Part shown: positions 17,747-26,728 of the stretch, piece after piece | How positions within the stretch are numbered: the first letter of the stretch is position 1 | How the letters are laid out: each line of letters begins with the position of its first letter | Assembly: GCA_017624285.1 (NCBI GenBank) | Contig: JAGANI010000050.1 | Span: forward strand, 1-33,461 | Direction of reading: 5' to 3' | Source of the DNA: Clostridia bacterium | GTDB lineage: Bacteria > Bacillota > Clostridia > Christensenellales > Borkfalkiaceae | Length of the DNA stretch: 33,461 bases | Position numbers and translations under genes: made by a program | The notes under the pieces: generated by a model | Told to the model about the DNA's origin: nothing | Databases searched by the model: none | The model's input: the letters and a program-made list of their open reading frames with translations, nothing else

Positions 17747-17772
17747 ATATAAAAACATTTTTTGAGGATTTT

Positions 17773-18642
17773 ATGTTTACTAGTTTTTGCAAAAAAATCG
17801 ACTTTCCTATTGAGGCGATAGAGTATTTAGCGCCCATAGACTTTAATTTGCGCCAAAATGCAAAATCGTTAGAAAAAATTGAACTTTCAAGCAATTATAT
17901 CAGACATAATGAGTATAAAAAAGCTGAGGAAACTCTTAAAGAATTAGAAGCGCAAGTTAATATTAAAATTAATACGCTTTGGGTTATAGTTTTAGTAGAT
18001 GCAGCAATTAAAAGTTACGACCTATATAAACAAAACGGCATATCTGACGAAGTTTATATCGATACAATGAAGGATATTACTTATAAACTTAACGAGGGCA
18101 AAAAAGTTGAAAACAATTGGGGAATTTTTGTTGCGTACTGGTACCCTATGTTTTTTACTTGCGATCGTTTTAAATTAGGTAGACTTCAGTACGAAAGGCG
18201 CTTATCCCCTATCGATTATAAAGGTATTGTAAAAAAAGATGATTTAATTTTTGCATGTCATATACCATCGTGTGGTCCACTATATAAACAAGACGTTATT
18301 GATTCACTTAAAAAAGCTTACGATTTTTACAATATTAAAAAAGGAAATTATCTAGTAGTTACCTGCCACTCTTGGTTGCTTTATAAGCCTTTGGTTGATT
18401 TATTTAAAGAAGGCTCTAATACTAAGGATTTTTACGACATGTTTGACGTGTTTGACCATCACGAATCTGACCTAAAAATAGACGGTTGGCGTATATTTTA
18501 TACGATGGATTTATCAAATCTTAACAATTTACCAGAAGATACTTCGTTGCAAAAAAACATTAAAAACTACCTACTATCTGGCGGTCATATGGGTTCTGGT
18601 TTAGGTATGTTGGTGTTTGATGGTGAAAAGATTATAAAATAA
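17773..18642 (+). CDS. GNAT-like acyltransferase-domain protein
   Basis: A 289-residue soluble protein. ATG 17773 is chosen because GAGGA lies just upstream; the in-frame start 48 bases earlier falls inside the promoter. The N-terminal half is helical. The C-terminal half carries features of the acyltransferase family with a GNAT-like C-terminal domain: FKLGRLQYERR near residue 136, HIPSCGPLYKQD near 162, and a later HSWLLYKP. I assign the family from this pattern with moderate confidence; substrate and role are unknown. It has its own promoter and terminator, so it is monocistronic, between the aromatic operon and purine genes. Confidence 0.6.
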   Translation: MFTSFCKKIDFPIEAIEYLAPIDFNLRQNAKSLEKIELSSNYIRHNEYKKAEETLKELEAQVNIKINTLWVIVLVDAAIKSYDLYKQNGISDEVYIDTMKDITYKLNEGKKVENNWGIFVAYWYPMFFTCDRFKLGRLQYERRLSPIDYKGIVKKDDLIFACHIPSCGPLYKQDVIDSLKKAYDFYNIKKGNYLVVTCHSWLLYKPLVDLFKEGSNTKDFYDMFDVFDHHESDLKIDGWRIFYTMDLSNLNNLPEDTSLQKNIKNYLLSGGHMGSGLGMLVFDGEKIIK

Positions 18643-18671
18643 TATTATAACTTATTTTTATTTTTTTGTAT

Positions 18672-18700
18672 AAAAAAAGGCGGTAAAACCGCCTTTTTTA
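18672..18700. terminator. Bidirectional terminator
   Basis: GGCGG-TAAAA-CCGCC stem extended by an A run on the left and a T run on the right. It ends the acyltransferase gene (+) and purC (-). Confidence 0.85.
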
Positions 18701-18707
18701 TTTAAGA

Positions 18708-19406
18708 TTATCTATTTAAAATATATTTTGTAAGATCAACGGGGGCAACAATATTACCATCTTTATAAACACGCATATTGCCTGAAGCGATTTCATCAAT
18801 TAAAACAACCTCGCCGTTGTTGTAACCAAACTCAAATTTAATATCCCAAAGGTCTAAGCCGATTGATTTTAAGTCGTCTGCAACGATTTTGGTAATCTTA
18901 AGAGTTTGTTCTTTTAAACTTTCAAACATAGCGGGGGTCATAACACCTAAAACAGCTAAACCTTCGCCAGTAACAAGAGGATCGCCTTTTGCATCGTTTT
19001 TAAATGTACACTCAACGTAACCACCTTCAATTACAGTACCATCTTTAATATATTCGCCATATCTTCTAACAAAGCTACCCGTAGCAACTAAACGGCAGAT
19101 AACTTCTAATCCACCGCCACCTTGTGCTTTACCAAAGCACTCAGCATCTAATACTTCCATTGTAGCGTTATCAATATCAGCACTTACGTAGTGTGTTTTA
19201 ATGCCAGCTTTTTTTAAGAGTTCAAAGTAATAAATAGATGTTTTTAAATTTTCTTTACCGATACCTTCAATAGTAAGACCAACGGTGTTTTCACCCGGGT
19301 CAAACACACCGTCTTTACCGGTACAATCGTCTTTGAACTTAAGAAGAACGTTGCCGTTATCTAATTTGTAAACGTCTTTTGTTTTACCTACGTATAATTT
19401 TTTCAT
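18708..19406 (-). CDS. purC: Phosphoribosylaminoimidazole-succinocarboxamide synthase (SAICAR synthetase)
   Basis: A 232-residue cytosolic enzyme of de novo purine synthesis that joins aspartate to CAIR using ATP. Family motifs: KTKDVYKL at the N-terminus, [29 protein letters not shown] near residue 105 and a C-terminal [14 protein letters not shown]. Length is typical. AGAGGA precedes the ATG. It follows glyA by about 30 bases and shares its promoter. A link through one-carbon supply to purine synthesis fits. Confidence 0.95.
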   Translation of the reverse strand: MKKLYVGKTKDVYKLDNGNVLLKFKDDCTGKDGVFDPGENTVGLTIEGIGKENLKTSIYYFELLKKAGIKTHYVSADIDNATMEVLDAECFGKAQGGGGLEVICRLVATGSFVRRYGEYIKDGTVIEGGYVECTFKNDAKGDPLVTGEGLAVLGVMTPAMFESLKEQTLKITKIVADDLKSIGLDLWDIKFEFGYNNGEVVLIDEIASGNMRVYKDGNIVAPVDLTKYILNR

Positions 19407-19437
19407 ATATATATCCTCTTTTATAAAAATTTAAAAA

Positions 19438-20691
19438 TTAATCAATAATATCGTCTTTATAGAGCGGGAACTTTTCAGTAAGCGCTAATACTTTTGCATT
19501 ACTTCTTTCTAAAGCTTCTTCCCTGTTTTTAATTATATCAGCAATAATCTCACCAATGATAACCATTTCAGGTTCTTTCATACCTCTAGAAGTTACGCTG
19601 GGTGTACCAACACGGAGACCACTAGTAATAAATGGTTTTTGTTTATCGAAAGGAATACCGTTTTTGTTTGCCGTAATATGAACTTCATCAAGTAAAGTTT
19701 CAAGTTCTTTACCAGTCATACCAGTTTCAGAAAGATCTAAAAGCATAAGATGGTTATCTGTACCACCAGACACAAGTTTTACACCATTAGCCATTAAAGT
19801 ATCTGCTAAAACTTTAGCATTTTTAACGATTTGGGTTTGATACTCTTTAAACTCAGGTTGTAAAGCTTCTTTTAAGCATACAGCTTTTGCAGCAATAATG
19901 TGCATTAACGGACCACCTTGAGTACCAGGGAAGATTGCGCTATCAATCTTTTTAGCCCATTGTTCTTTACAAAGGATTATACCACCACGAGGACCCCTTA
20001 AAGTCTTGTGGGTAGTAGTTGTAACTACGTCCGCATAAGGAACTGGGTTTGGATGAAGACCTGCTGCAACTAAGCCAGCAATGTGCGCCATATCAACCAT
20101 TAAAATCGCGCCAACTTCATCTGCAATTTCCCTAAATTTAGCAAAATCGATAGTTCTAGGATATGCACTTGCACCAGCAATAATGAGTTTAGGTTGACAC
20201 TCGATAGCAACACGTCTTAAGTCTTCGTAATCAATTTTAGAATCAACTTCACTTACACAGTAAGGAACAATATTAAAATACTTACCCGAGATATTAACAG
20301 GGCTACCATGAGATAAATGGCCACCGTGTGCAAGGTTCATACCAAGCACGGTATCACCAGGTTGTAAAAAAGCAAAAAAAGCAGCAAGATTTGCACTTGC
20401 ACCACTGTGGGGTTGAACGTTAGCATGTTCAGCGCCAAAAAGCTCACAAGCACGTTGACGAGCGAGTTCTTCAGCCTTATCAACGTATACGCAACCACCA
20501 TAATAACGCTTACCAGGATAGCCTTCAGCATACTTATTTGTTAAATGTGTACCCATAGCTGCCATAACCGCAGGAGAAACAAAATTTTCACTTGCAATGA
20601 GTTCTATGTTTTGACGTTGACGAAGAAGCTCTTCTTTTAAAACGGAATATAATTCTTCATCAGTATTTTTAATTGTCTTTAAGTCGATCAT
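19438..20691 (-). CDS. glyA: Serine hydroxymethyltransferase
   Basis: A 417-residue PLP enzyme that converts serine and tetrahydrofolate to glycine and methylene-tetrahydrofolate. Motifs: [43 protein letters not shown] and the PLP-lysine segment [16 protein letters not shown]. Length matches the bacterial family. GGAG precedes the ATG. It is first in a glyA-purC operon. Confidence 0.97.
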   Translation of the reverse strand: MIDLKTIKNTDEELYSVLKEELLRQRQNIELIASENFVSPAVMAAMGTHLTNKYAEGYPGKRYYGGCVYVDKAEELARQRACELFGAEHANVQPHSGASANLAAFFAFLQPGDTVLGMNLAHGGHLSHGSPVNISGKYFNIVPYCVSEVDSKIDYEDLRRVAIECQPKLIIAGASAYPRTIDFAKFREIADEVGAILMVDMAHIAGLVAAGLHPNPVPYADVVTTTTHKTLRGPRGGIILCKEQWAKKIDSAIFPGTQGGPLMHIIAAKAVCLKEALQPEFKEYQTQIVKNAKVLADTLMANGVKLVSGGTDNHLMLLDLSETGMTGKELETLLDEVHITANKNGIPFDKQKPFITSGLRVGTPSVTSRGMKEPEMVIIGEIIADIIKNREEALERSNAKVLALTEKFPLYKDDIID

Positions 20692-20725
20692 AACGGACTC
20701 CTTGTAAAAAAATCAATTCTTTTAT

Positions 20726-20754
20726 ATTTTATATTAAATACAATTTTTCGTCAA
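20726..20754 (-). promoter_or_regulatory. Promoter of glyA-purC
   Basis: Minus-strand TTGACG (20749-20754), 17-base spacer, TAAAAT (20726-20731), giving a leader of about 28 bases. No purine or folate riboswitch fits in so short a leader. Confidence 0.65.
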
Positions 20755-20806
20755 GAAATTTCAAACCGATATGTGTAATTTAATATAAAAATTATTTATA
20801 TTAATG

Positions 20807-21127
20807 CTAAATTACTGTAATATTTTTTATATCTTCAAATTTTATTTTTGTATTGATAACTGTCAAATTTTTTAATATTATATCTATTTGTGAAATCATC
20901 CCTTCAATTGTTAGGTACGAATCTACGTCGTAATAGGTAACTTTTACCATATCACGTTTTTTTAATAGTGATAACGTTTTACCTAAATTAATAGCGTCTT
21001 CTTCAGAAAGTTCAGTTTTTTCAGTATACACACGCGCTTGATCTTTAAGTAGATCACCATAGCCTTTTAACGGTGAAAACGGCATAAATTGCTTTGCCCT
21101 TTCACCCCTACTCATCTTCTCCACCAT
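20807..21127 (-). CDS. YolD-like protein
   Basis: A 106-residue protein with the YolD-type N-terminus (RGERAKQFMPFSPLKGYGDLL) and a C-terminal beta-rich part. YolD-like genes regularly sit beside UvrX-type Y-family polymerases in Firmicutes, and the partner here overlaps by 20 bases just upstream. GAGG precedes ATG 21127, supporting this start over the ATG four codons later. The biochemical role of the family is not settled; it is probably involved in the DNA-damage response with the polymerase. Confidence 0.8.
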   Translation of the reverse strand: MVEKMSRGERAKQFMPFSPLKGYGDLLKDQARVYTEKTELSEEDAINLGKTLSLLKKRDMVKVTYYDVDSYLTIEGMISQIDIILKNLTVINTKIKFEDIKNITVI

Positions 21128-22376
21128 TATGACCTCCTATCATAGTATTGCGTTGCCTTGCAGTAGCTTTTTCTTGAAAATCCATAGCCTTTAAAATAGA
21201 GTTTTTACCATATTTTTTTTTGATATTTACAATAGTTTCCCTTACGGCGCGCTCACGTTTTTCAGCAACCACGTCGGTAAATAAATCTAAAACCACATGG
21301 TCCTCTGAAACAAGGTTATTTAAACCTAAATTAATTTTACGTATCATCGCTTTTTTATTGACGATTTTATAAAAATAGTCTTTGAAATAACCTAAAAGTT
21401 TTTTATATGAATTTGTATATTCCCCCAAAGTCATCATACCACTAGACGACGGGATTAATTTATCCGAATACCCTATAGATAGCGCAATACAATTTGTAAC
21501 CAAATGCTTATCAATAAGTTCTAACGTTAATACGTCCAACATCTCTTTAATGATTAAAAATGCATCGTCTGTAGAATAATCTTCAAACACAATTTGAACA
21601 TTAGAAAGCGACGTTGATTTTGAACTATAAGCATGTATATCAGAAATCGTGCATGGCTCGATACCCTTGGCATGGTCTATTAAAAGTTCAGCATTTATAC
21701 CAAACTCTTTATAAAGGCGTTCTTCACTAGCGTGCGCTACGCCATATAGGTCGTAAATACCCATTTCTGCAAGGCGATTTGCTATGCCACGACCGATATT
21801 CCAAATATCTGTAATGGGTCTGTGATGCCATATAGTACGCTTAAATTCTGTTTCATCTAAAAAGCCCATTTTATCAGGTACGTTTTTAGCAGAAACGTCC
21901 AACGCAACCTTTGCCAAAAACAGATTTGTACCGATACCACAAGTAGCCGAAATACCAGTTTCGTTAAACACGGCTGATATTAACATTTTTGCAAACTCTT
22001 TTGCTGTTAGCGAATATATTTTAAGATAGTTTGTAATATCAATAAAACACTCGTCAATAGAGTAGACGTGGATATCTTCAGGTGAAACGTATTTTAAATA
22101 TATTGAATAAATCTTTGCGGAATACTCCATATAAAGTTTCATACGGGGTATTGCGACAACGTAGTCTACGTCTTTAGGGATTTCAAACACGCGACAACGA
22201 TTTTTGATGCCTAATTTTTTCATAGCGGGGGTTATTGCTAGGCATATAGCGCCTTCGCCACGGCGAGAATCTGCTACGATTAAATTTTCAGTCATAGGGT
22301 CAAGACCGCGTTCTACGGCTTCAACCGAAGCGAAAAAACTTTTTAAATCTATACATAGATACATTTTATTATCCAC
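21108..22376 (-). CDS. Y-family DNA polymerase (UvrX/YqjW type)
   Basis: A 422-residue translesion polymerase of the ImpB/MucB/SamB family. Palm catalytic motifs are CIDLKSFFASVE near the N-terminus and VYSIDECFID near residue 105. GIGTNLFLAKVALD and WNIGRGIANRLAEMGI (helix-hairpin-helix) follow, then the little-finger domain. The start is GTG 22376, eight bases after a perfect AGGAGG; the ATG four codons later is too far from it. It forms a two-gene operon with the YolD-like gene. No canonical LexA box was found before it. Confidence 0.9.
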   Translation of the reverse strand: MDNKMYLCIDLKSFFASVEAVERGLDPMTENLIVADSRRGEGAICLAITPAMKKLGIKNRCRVFEIPKDVDYVVAIPRMKLYMEYSAKIYSIYLKYVSPEDIHVYSIDECFIDITNYLKIYSLTAKEFAKMLISAVFNETGISATCGIGTNLFLAKVALDVSAKNVPDKMGFLDETEFKRTIWHHRPITDIWNIGRGIANRLAEMGIYDLYGVAHASEERLYKEFGINAELLIDHAKGIEPCTISDIHAYSSKSTSLSNVQIVFEDYSTDDAFLIIKEMLDVLTLELIDKHLVTNCIALSIGYSDKLIPSSSGMMTLGEYTNSYKKLLGYFKDYFYKIVNKKAMIRKINLGLNNLVSEDHVVLDLFTDVVAEKRERAVRETIVNIKKKYGKNSILKAMDFQEKATARQRNTMIGGHNGGEDE

Positions 22377-22406
22377 CGTGCTAACCTCCTAAACGTTCTA
22401 TTAACA

Positions 22407-22435
22407 ATTTTACCACAAAATAAACGGTAAATCAA
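22407..22435 (-). promoter_or_regulatory. Promoter of the Y-family polymerase operon
   Basis: Minus-strand TTGATT (22430-22435), 17-base spacer, TAAAAT (22407-22412), followed by a 25-base leader with AGGAGG. Confidence 0.6.
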
Positions 22436-22460
22436 ACGTAATGTTTTTTTGTTAAATCGG

Positions 22461-22489
22461 TGGACTATTTTTTTTGAAAGTTTTATAAT
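22461..22489 (+). promoter_or_regulatory. Promoter of trmO
   Basis: TGGACT (22461-22466), 17-base spacer, TATAAT (22484-22489). The -35 matches consensus at four of six positions. It is divergent from the polymerase promoter. Confidence 0.5.
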
Positions 22490-22512
22490 AAAAGAAAAAA
22501 GAGGTCGCTTTT

Positions 22513-23187
22513 TTGGAACTTAAACAAATTGCTTATATCTTAACCGATTTTGATGAAAAATTTGGTATACCACGCCAAAGTGGTAGAGTGCCTGAGCTTA
22601 TAGGTAGAATAGTTTTTTTACCCGAATACGCCGTAAAAGAGGCCGTACGTGGTATTGAAGATTTTACGCACCTATGGCTTATTTTTGATTTTGATAAAGC
22701 GCATAGGGATACTTTTACCCCAACCGTACGTCCACCAAGACTTGGCGGAAACAAAAAAATGGGGGTATTTGCAACGCGTTCACCCTATAGACCCAACCCG
22801 ATAGGGCTTTCTTCAGTAAAGTTAATCAAGGTTGATTACGACACTAAATACGGTTTATCCTTATTAGTATCAGGTGTAGATTTACTTAACAATACACCTA
22901 TTTACGATATTAAACCTTATCTGCCGTCGTCCGATTGCCACGTGGATGCAAAGGGTGGTTTTGCCGATGAATTTACCGATTACGCTTTAAATGTTGATTT
23001 TAACGACGATTTGCTTAAAATTATACCAAAGGACAAGCAATGCGCGCTTATTAAGTGCTTACAAGACGACCCACGACCATCTTACCAAACTGATGATAGG
23101 GTTTATACTATGAAGTATATAAACTACGACGTTAAATTTAGCGTTTATGGTGATACGTTAAAAGTGATTGACGTTAAAATTTTATAA
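22513..23187 (+). CDS. trmO: tRNA (t6A37)-N6-methyltransferase TrmO/TsaA family
   Basis: A 224-residue SAM-dependent enzyme that methylates t6A37 of threonine tRNA. The N-terminal beta-barrel holds the family motifs: IAYILTDF, GIPRQSGR, DFTHLWLIFDF, TVRPPRLGG and FATRSPYRPNPIGLSSV. The C-terminal lobe contains DDPRPSY, also typical. The start is TTG 22513, with AGAGGT about eight bases upstream; no ATG suits the conserved N-terminus. It is monocistronic with its own promoter and terminator. Confidence 0.93.
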   Translation: MELKQIAYILTDFDEKFGIPRQSGRVPELIGRIVFLPEYAVKEAVRGIEDFTHLWLIFDFDKAHRDTFTPTVRPPRLGGNKKMGVFATRSPYRPNPIGLSSVKLIKVDYDTKYGLSLLVSGVDLLNNTPIYDIKPYLPSSDCHVDAKGGFADEFTDYALNVDFNDDLLKIIPKDKQCALIKCLQDDPRPSYQTDDRVYTMKYINYDVKFSVYGDTLKVIDVKIL

Positions 23188-23191
23188 AAAC

Positions 23192-23217
23192 AAAAGGGCT
23201 TTTATAAGCCCTTTTTT
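23192..23217. terminator. Bidirectional terminator
   Basis: AAAAGGGCTT-TTAT-AAGCCCTTTT perfect 10-base stem followed by Ts. It lies between trmO (+) and the DUF1295 gene (-). Confidence 0.88.
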
Positions 23218-23225
23218 AATGCAAA

Positions 23226-24080
23226 TTATTTAACTATTTTTTTAATAGGTAAAAGCATACGAGTTGCCGTTTTATATTCAGCAAAACCATCTTTTTTAGA
23301 TTGACGTTTATCTGCCATAGGTACGCTTATAAACAAAAACATTAAAGTATTTAATAAAGCGCCGAAGCATAAATACCATAAATTTACGTTACATACCAAG
23401 ACGGATAAAGCCACGCCCCACCACATTAAAATTTCGCCAAGGTAATTAGGATGGCGCGAGTATTTCCATAACCCAACACGGATAAACGTTGAAGTACGGT
23501 TTTTACGAAAAGCATGCATCTGGTAGTCGGACAACCCTTGTAAAACAACTGCAAATAAAGAAAGCAATAAAAAGATAATTGACAAAGGATTAAACGATAC
23601 TTCTGTCTTAAACGTATAAACAGCAGGTAATATTACCGAATATACTACGATAGTCGGAAACAGATGTATACCTAAAAAGTTAACTATAGGATAAAGTTTA
23701 CCAGACTTTTCTTTAAGCATTGTGTAGCGCCAATCTTGGTAATCAAACCCAGTAAACGTATAACACCAGTTAAGCGTAAGCCTTACACCCCAAATACAAA
23801 CTACCGTTAAAAGCAAACCGCTTATTAAACTAACACCGTTTACACAAGCAAAATAAATTAAAATTACAATTGGCTGAACGCTCCAATAAGGGTCGTACAC
23901 AGATGCGTTTTTAAAAATAACGCTAAATATAAATACAACTACCGTCGCAATTACATCTGCTATTAAAAGTTTAAGCCAGAACGCTTCAAACGGTAAAAAC
24001 AAATAAGTAACAGCCCCTACTGAAACAGCTATCACGTAAACCAAAGCAACGATTAAAAAACCGTATAATCTTTTGCCCAT
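23226..24080 (-). CDS. DUF1295 (steroid 5-alpha-reductase-like) membrane protein
   Basis: A 284-residue integral membrane protein with about seven hydrophobic segments. The C-terminal signature GLWKYSRHPNYLGEILMWW near residues 205-223 is typical of DUF1295 and isoprenylcysteine methyltransferase-like proteins. The family may act on lipids with NADPH or SAM, but the substrate is not known. It starts two bases after the exonuclease stop, so the two are cotranscribed. Confidence 0.8.
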   Translation of the reverse strand: MGKRLYGFLIVALVYVIAVSVGAVTYLFLPFEAFWLKLLIADVIATVVVFIFSVIFKNASVYDPYWSVQPIVILIYFACVNGVSLISGLLLTVVCIWGVRLTLNWCYTFTGFDYQDWRYTMLKEKSGKLYPIVNFLGIHLFPTIVVYSVILPAVYTFKTEVSFNPLSIIFLLLSLFAVVLQGLSDYQMHAFRKNRTSTFIRVGLWKYSRHPNYLGEILMWWGVALSVLVCNVNLWYLCFGALLNTLMFLFISVPMADKRQSKKDGFAEYKTATRMLLPIKKIVK

Positions 24081-24082
24081 AA

Positions 24083-25144
24083 TTACCCCCTATTATCTTT
24101 TTTTGCCACCGTATTATTTATCTTTGCCAAATACCGACGGTGATCGCTTTCTTTTATTACTGAAAGAAAATCAAAATCAATAGGTTTAACGTCACCTATA
24201 ATTTTATAAAAATCATTTTCTTCAATAAATTTAATTTTTCTACCAGTAGCGACGGCTTCTTTTGCTTTGATAAAATCTTTATCAGCAACGCCATCACGGT
24301 ATATGAAGGTATTTCCTACCGCCGTGCAGTTAGCATATTTACCCCCAAGGGAGTAAATCTTTTTTATTATACCAAAGCACTTTGATATATCATCATAACG
24401 AATTTCCCTTGAAATTGCAATAGATTTTTTATATAACGGACCACCCTTAACCTTTTGCCCAACCTTTGTTAAAACGTAATTGAATAAATCTGAAGACTGT
24501 CTTGAAGTACGCTTAAAACCGTTACGCTCGTACAATTGTGCAAGCGAGTACATATGCGTATAACCCTTTTGCGTAACGCTACCGGGAACGATTTCAGCAA
24601 AAGATAAAAGCTCTTTTAACGTTTTACCGTGTTTATTTAACAAATACTCTAAAACTAAATATGTTACACGGGCATCTTCATCCGAACGGTGGGCGATAAA
24701 ATCAAACCCTAAAACTTCTGCAATAGCAGAAAGACCTTTGTCTTTTAAATCGTCTGAAAAAAGTTCTAATAATTGTTTTACGTCGATAAAATTATATTCT
24801 ATTTGTGGCAAACGGTATTTATTACACGCATCCCTTAAATACTTAACGTCGTTTTCGATAGCAAAGCCCAAAACAACGTCGCATGAAGATATTATTTTTT
24901 TAATTTTATCGTATTGAAAGTTAAATTTTGGTGATGCGTAAAATACGGATTCGTCATAAGCGAGCCCGACTTTGCCATTTTTGCCTATAATACCTTTGCG
25001 AAATTTTGCTATAGGCTTTATTAAAATATCTTCTTGATAAGTAGTACCGTATTCAGTATCAATTAAATAATACCCAAAACTGCATAAACTGCCGTCGTTT
25101 ACACAACCCGTACTACTTTCAGTATCAAAAGTTAATATACGCAT
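24083..25144 (-). CDS. DEDDh 3'-5' exonuclease-domain protein (DnaQ-like)
   Basis: A 353-residue protein whose first ~180 residues are a DnaQ-like exonuclease: TFDTESS (first acidic motif), GFAIENDVKYL (second) and HRSDEDARVTY (His and last Asp). The C-terminal half is not recognised and may be a substrate-binding part. No strong ribosome binding site or clear promoter is visible before the ATG, and the corC terminator ends about 20 bases upstream, so expression may be low or depend on readthrough. Role inferred: DNA or RNA 3'-end processing. Confidence 0.8.
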   Translation of the reverse strand: MRILTFDTESSTGCVNDGSLCSFGYYLIDTEYGTTYQEDILIKPIAKFRKGIIGKNGKVGLAYDESVFYASPKFNFQYDKIKKIISSCDVVLGFAIENDVKYLRDACNKYRLPQIEYNFIDVKQLLELFSDDLKDKGLSAIAEVLGFDFIAHRSDEDARVTYLVLEYLLNKHGKTLKELLSFAEIVPGSVTQKGYTHMYSLAQLYERNGFKRTSRQSSDLFNYVLTKVGQKVKGGPLYKKSIAISREIRYDDISKCFGIIKKIYSLGGKYANCTAVGNTFIYRDGVADKDFIKAKEAVATGRKIKFIEENDFYKIIGDVKPIDFDFLSVIKESDHRRYLAKINNTVAKKDNRG

Positions 25145-25161
25145 TTTGCACCGTATTTTTC

Positions 25162-25187
25162 AAAAAAAGATGCCGATTATCGGCATC
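25162..25187 (-). terminator. Terminator of corC
   Basis: On the minus strand, GATGCCGA-TAA-TCGGCATC, a perfect 8-base stem followed by seven Ts, directly after the corC stop. Confidence 0.88.
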
Positions 25188-25192
25188 AATTT

Positions 25193-26461
25193 TTAATCTT
25201 CTTTTTCATCACTAGAATCTACTTCGATTCTTTTAAAAATAACTTCGATAATTCTTCTATATTCCGTTTTAGCGACGGTAATTTTAATCCCATTAAACAC
25301 AAGAGAATCACCCTCTCTTGGGATTTGACCAAGTTGCTCGGTAACCCAACCACCTACCATGCTTGAGTCTGAACCCTCGTCATCGTAGTTGATATCAAAC
25401 TGTTCAAATACTTCTTCGATAGAAGCAGTCCCTAAAACTTTATACTCATCATCAGCAATTTTAGTAATTTCTTCAACAACGTCGTCGTGTTCGTCCCAAA
25501 TCTCACCAACTAATTCTTCCAAAATGTCTTCCATTGTAACGATACCTTCCGTACCACCAAACTCATCTGAAATAATAGCGATGTGTGATTTTGATTTTTG
25601 AAATAAACTAAGCAAATCGCTTACCTTAATAGAAGGCATTACAAATACAGGAGGCTTCATAACCGAACGGAAACTTTTGCCAGTACCGTAAACTTTACTG
25701 TAAAAATCCTTTTGGTGAATAATACCAACAATATTATCTATAGTGCCTTTATACACGGGAATACGCGAGTAGCCTGATTCCGCAAAAACTTTAGCAACGT
25801 CAGCTTCTTTAGATTCAATAGGAATCGCTATAACGTCTACACGAGGGGTGAAAATTTCAATCGCTTCGGTTTCGTCAAATTCAATCGCACTACGAATAAG
25901 CTCAGACTCTTCCTCGTCGATTTGACCACCTTCTTCAGCCTCTTCAACTATAGTGATAAGTTCTTTTTCAGTAACACCAGTTGTTTCGTTTTTACGTTTT
26001 TTAAAAAGTTTTTGTAACAAACCAAAAAGCCAAGTAAATGGGAAAAATATCACCATAAAAAAGCGAAGTATCGGATAAAACGCCATAGCAATACCCTCAG
26101 CATGCTGTTTTGCGATACTTTTTGGTATAATTTCACCAAAGATCAAGACTATAATAGTCATAACAATAGTAGACATTGTTGTTGGATCTAAATTTGTACC
26201 TGTTAAAAGCTTGATAAACACCAAAGTTGCTAAAGATGCCGATAAAATATTTACTATGTTGTTACCAATTAAAATGGTAGTTAAAACGTTATCGTACTTA
26301 TCATAAAGCTTCATAACGCGTTTTGCTTTTTTATTACCTTCTTCAGCCCAAGTTTTCATTTTAGAGTGGCTATACGAAGTATAAGCGGTTTCCGTCGCGG
26401 AAAAGAACGACGAAAATATTAAACAAAAAATAATAATAGTTATTTGTAATCCTATGTCCAT
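25193..26461 (-). CDS. CNNM/CorC (HlyC) family membrane protein
   Basis: A 422-residue protein with the complete family layout: DUF21/CNNM transmembrane domain (~1-150, including FFSATETAYTS and LIFGEIIPKS), a CBS pair (~205-330, with TPRVDVIAIP and DEFGGTEGIVTMEDILEELVG) and a C-terminal CorC_HlyC domain. Family members are linked to Mg2+ export or resistance (for example MpfA-type proteins). The nearest AAAGGAG is 16 bases before ATG 26461, unusually far, and no alternative in-frame start exists. The leader carries a short ORF and terminator (26516-26653), so expression is probably regulated. Confidence 0.92.
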   Translation of the reverse strand: MDIGLQITIIIFCLIFSSFFSATETAYTSYSHSKMKTWAEEGNKKAKRVMKLYDKYDNVLTTILIGNNIVNILSASLATLVFIKLLTGTNLDPTTMSTIVMTIIVLIFGEIIPKSIAKQHAEGIAMAFYPILRFFMVIFFPFTWLFGLLQKLFKKRKNETTGVTEKELITIVEEAEEGGQIDEEESELIRSAIEFDETEAIEIFTPRVDVIAIPIESKEADVAKVFAESGYSRIPVYKGTIDNIVGIIHQKDFYSKVYGTGKSFRSVMKPPVFVMPSIKVSDLLSLFQKSKSHIAIISDEFGGTEGIVTMEDILEELVGEIWDEHDDVVEEITKIADDEYKVLGTASIEEVFEQFDINYDDEGSDSSMVGGWVTEQLGQIPREGDSLVFNGIKITVAKTEYRRIIEVIFKRIEVDSSDEKED

Positions 26462-26515
26462 AAGAACTTTAAATTTACTCCTTTAATTAAAAATAGTTAA
26501 AATAATAAGTTAAAA

Positions 26516-26653
26516 TTAAAGTCGCATAAATTTAATTTGTAATTTTATCTTTTTGAAAAATTTTTTAAAATAAAGGCTGTCTATCCCTACTTTTATAGGC
26601 ATAGACAACCTGAAATTACTGTGACTGGATATACTATCCGGATACGTATCCAT
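26516..26653 (-). CDS. 45-codon short ORF upstream of corC, spanning a terminator hairpin
   Basis: ATG 26653 with AAGGAG four bases upstream opens a 45-residue ORF starting MDTYPDSISSHSNFRLS and ending in a Lys/Phe-rich tail. I do not recognise a family. It begins about 25 bases after the likely start of the promoter at 26684-26712. The hairpin at 26575-26610 covers codons ~15-27. A ribosome on this ORF would melt that hairpin, which could let RNA polymerase continue into corC. It may instead be a small protein or a non-coding RNA that happens to hold an ORF. Confidence 0.45.
   Translation of the reverse strand: MDTYPDSISSHSNFRLSMPIKVGIDSLYFKKFFKKIKLQIKFMRL
26571..26610 (-). terminator. Hairpin terminator or attenuator before corC
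   Basis: On the minus strand, GGTTGTCTATGCCTA / TAGGGATAGACAGCC forms a 15-base stem with one mismatch and one G:U pair around a 6-base loop, followed by TTTATTTT. It lies between the leader promoter and corC. Confidence 0.6.
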
Positions 26654-26683
26654 AATGCTCCTTGCTTTACTAATATTGTTAAT

Positions 26684-26712
26684 ATTATAACATATATTAC
26701 GTCAAAAAACAA
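26684..26712 (-). promoter_or_regulatory. Promoter of the corC leader transcript
   Basis: Minus-strand TTGTTT (26707-26712), 17-base spacer ending TGT, TATAAT (26684-26689), an extended -10 promoter. It starts just beyond the nagA stop and no other good promoter was seen before corC. Confidence 0.65.
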
Positions 26713-26728
26713 GGGTTTTTATAACATA

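Noticed and set aside
20337-20531. 64-residue hydrophobic minus-strand ORF within glyA
   Set aside because: It is an out-of-frame shadow of a highly conserved SHMT region with no start signal.
20692-20806. Folate or purine riboswitch before glyA-purC
   Set aside because: The promoter leaves a leader of about 28 bases, too short for any known riboswitch of this kind.
22377-22440. LexA box before the Y-family polymerase
   Set aside because: The GAACGTTT at the leader lacks the four-base gap of the Firmicute GAAC-N4-GTTC site, so SOS control is not supported.
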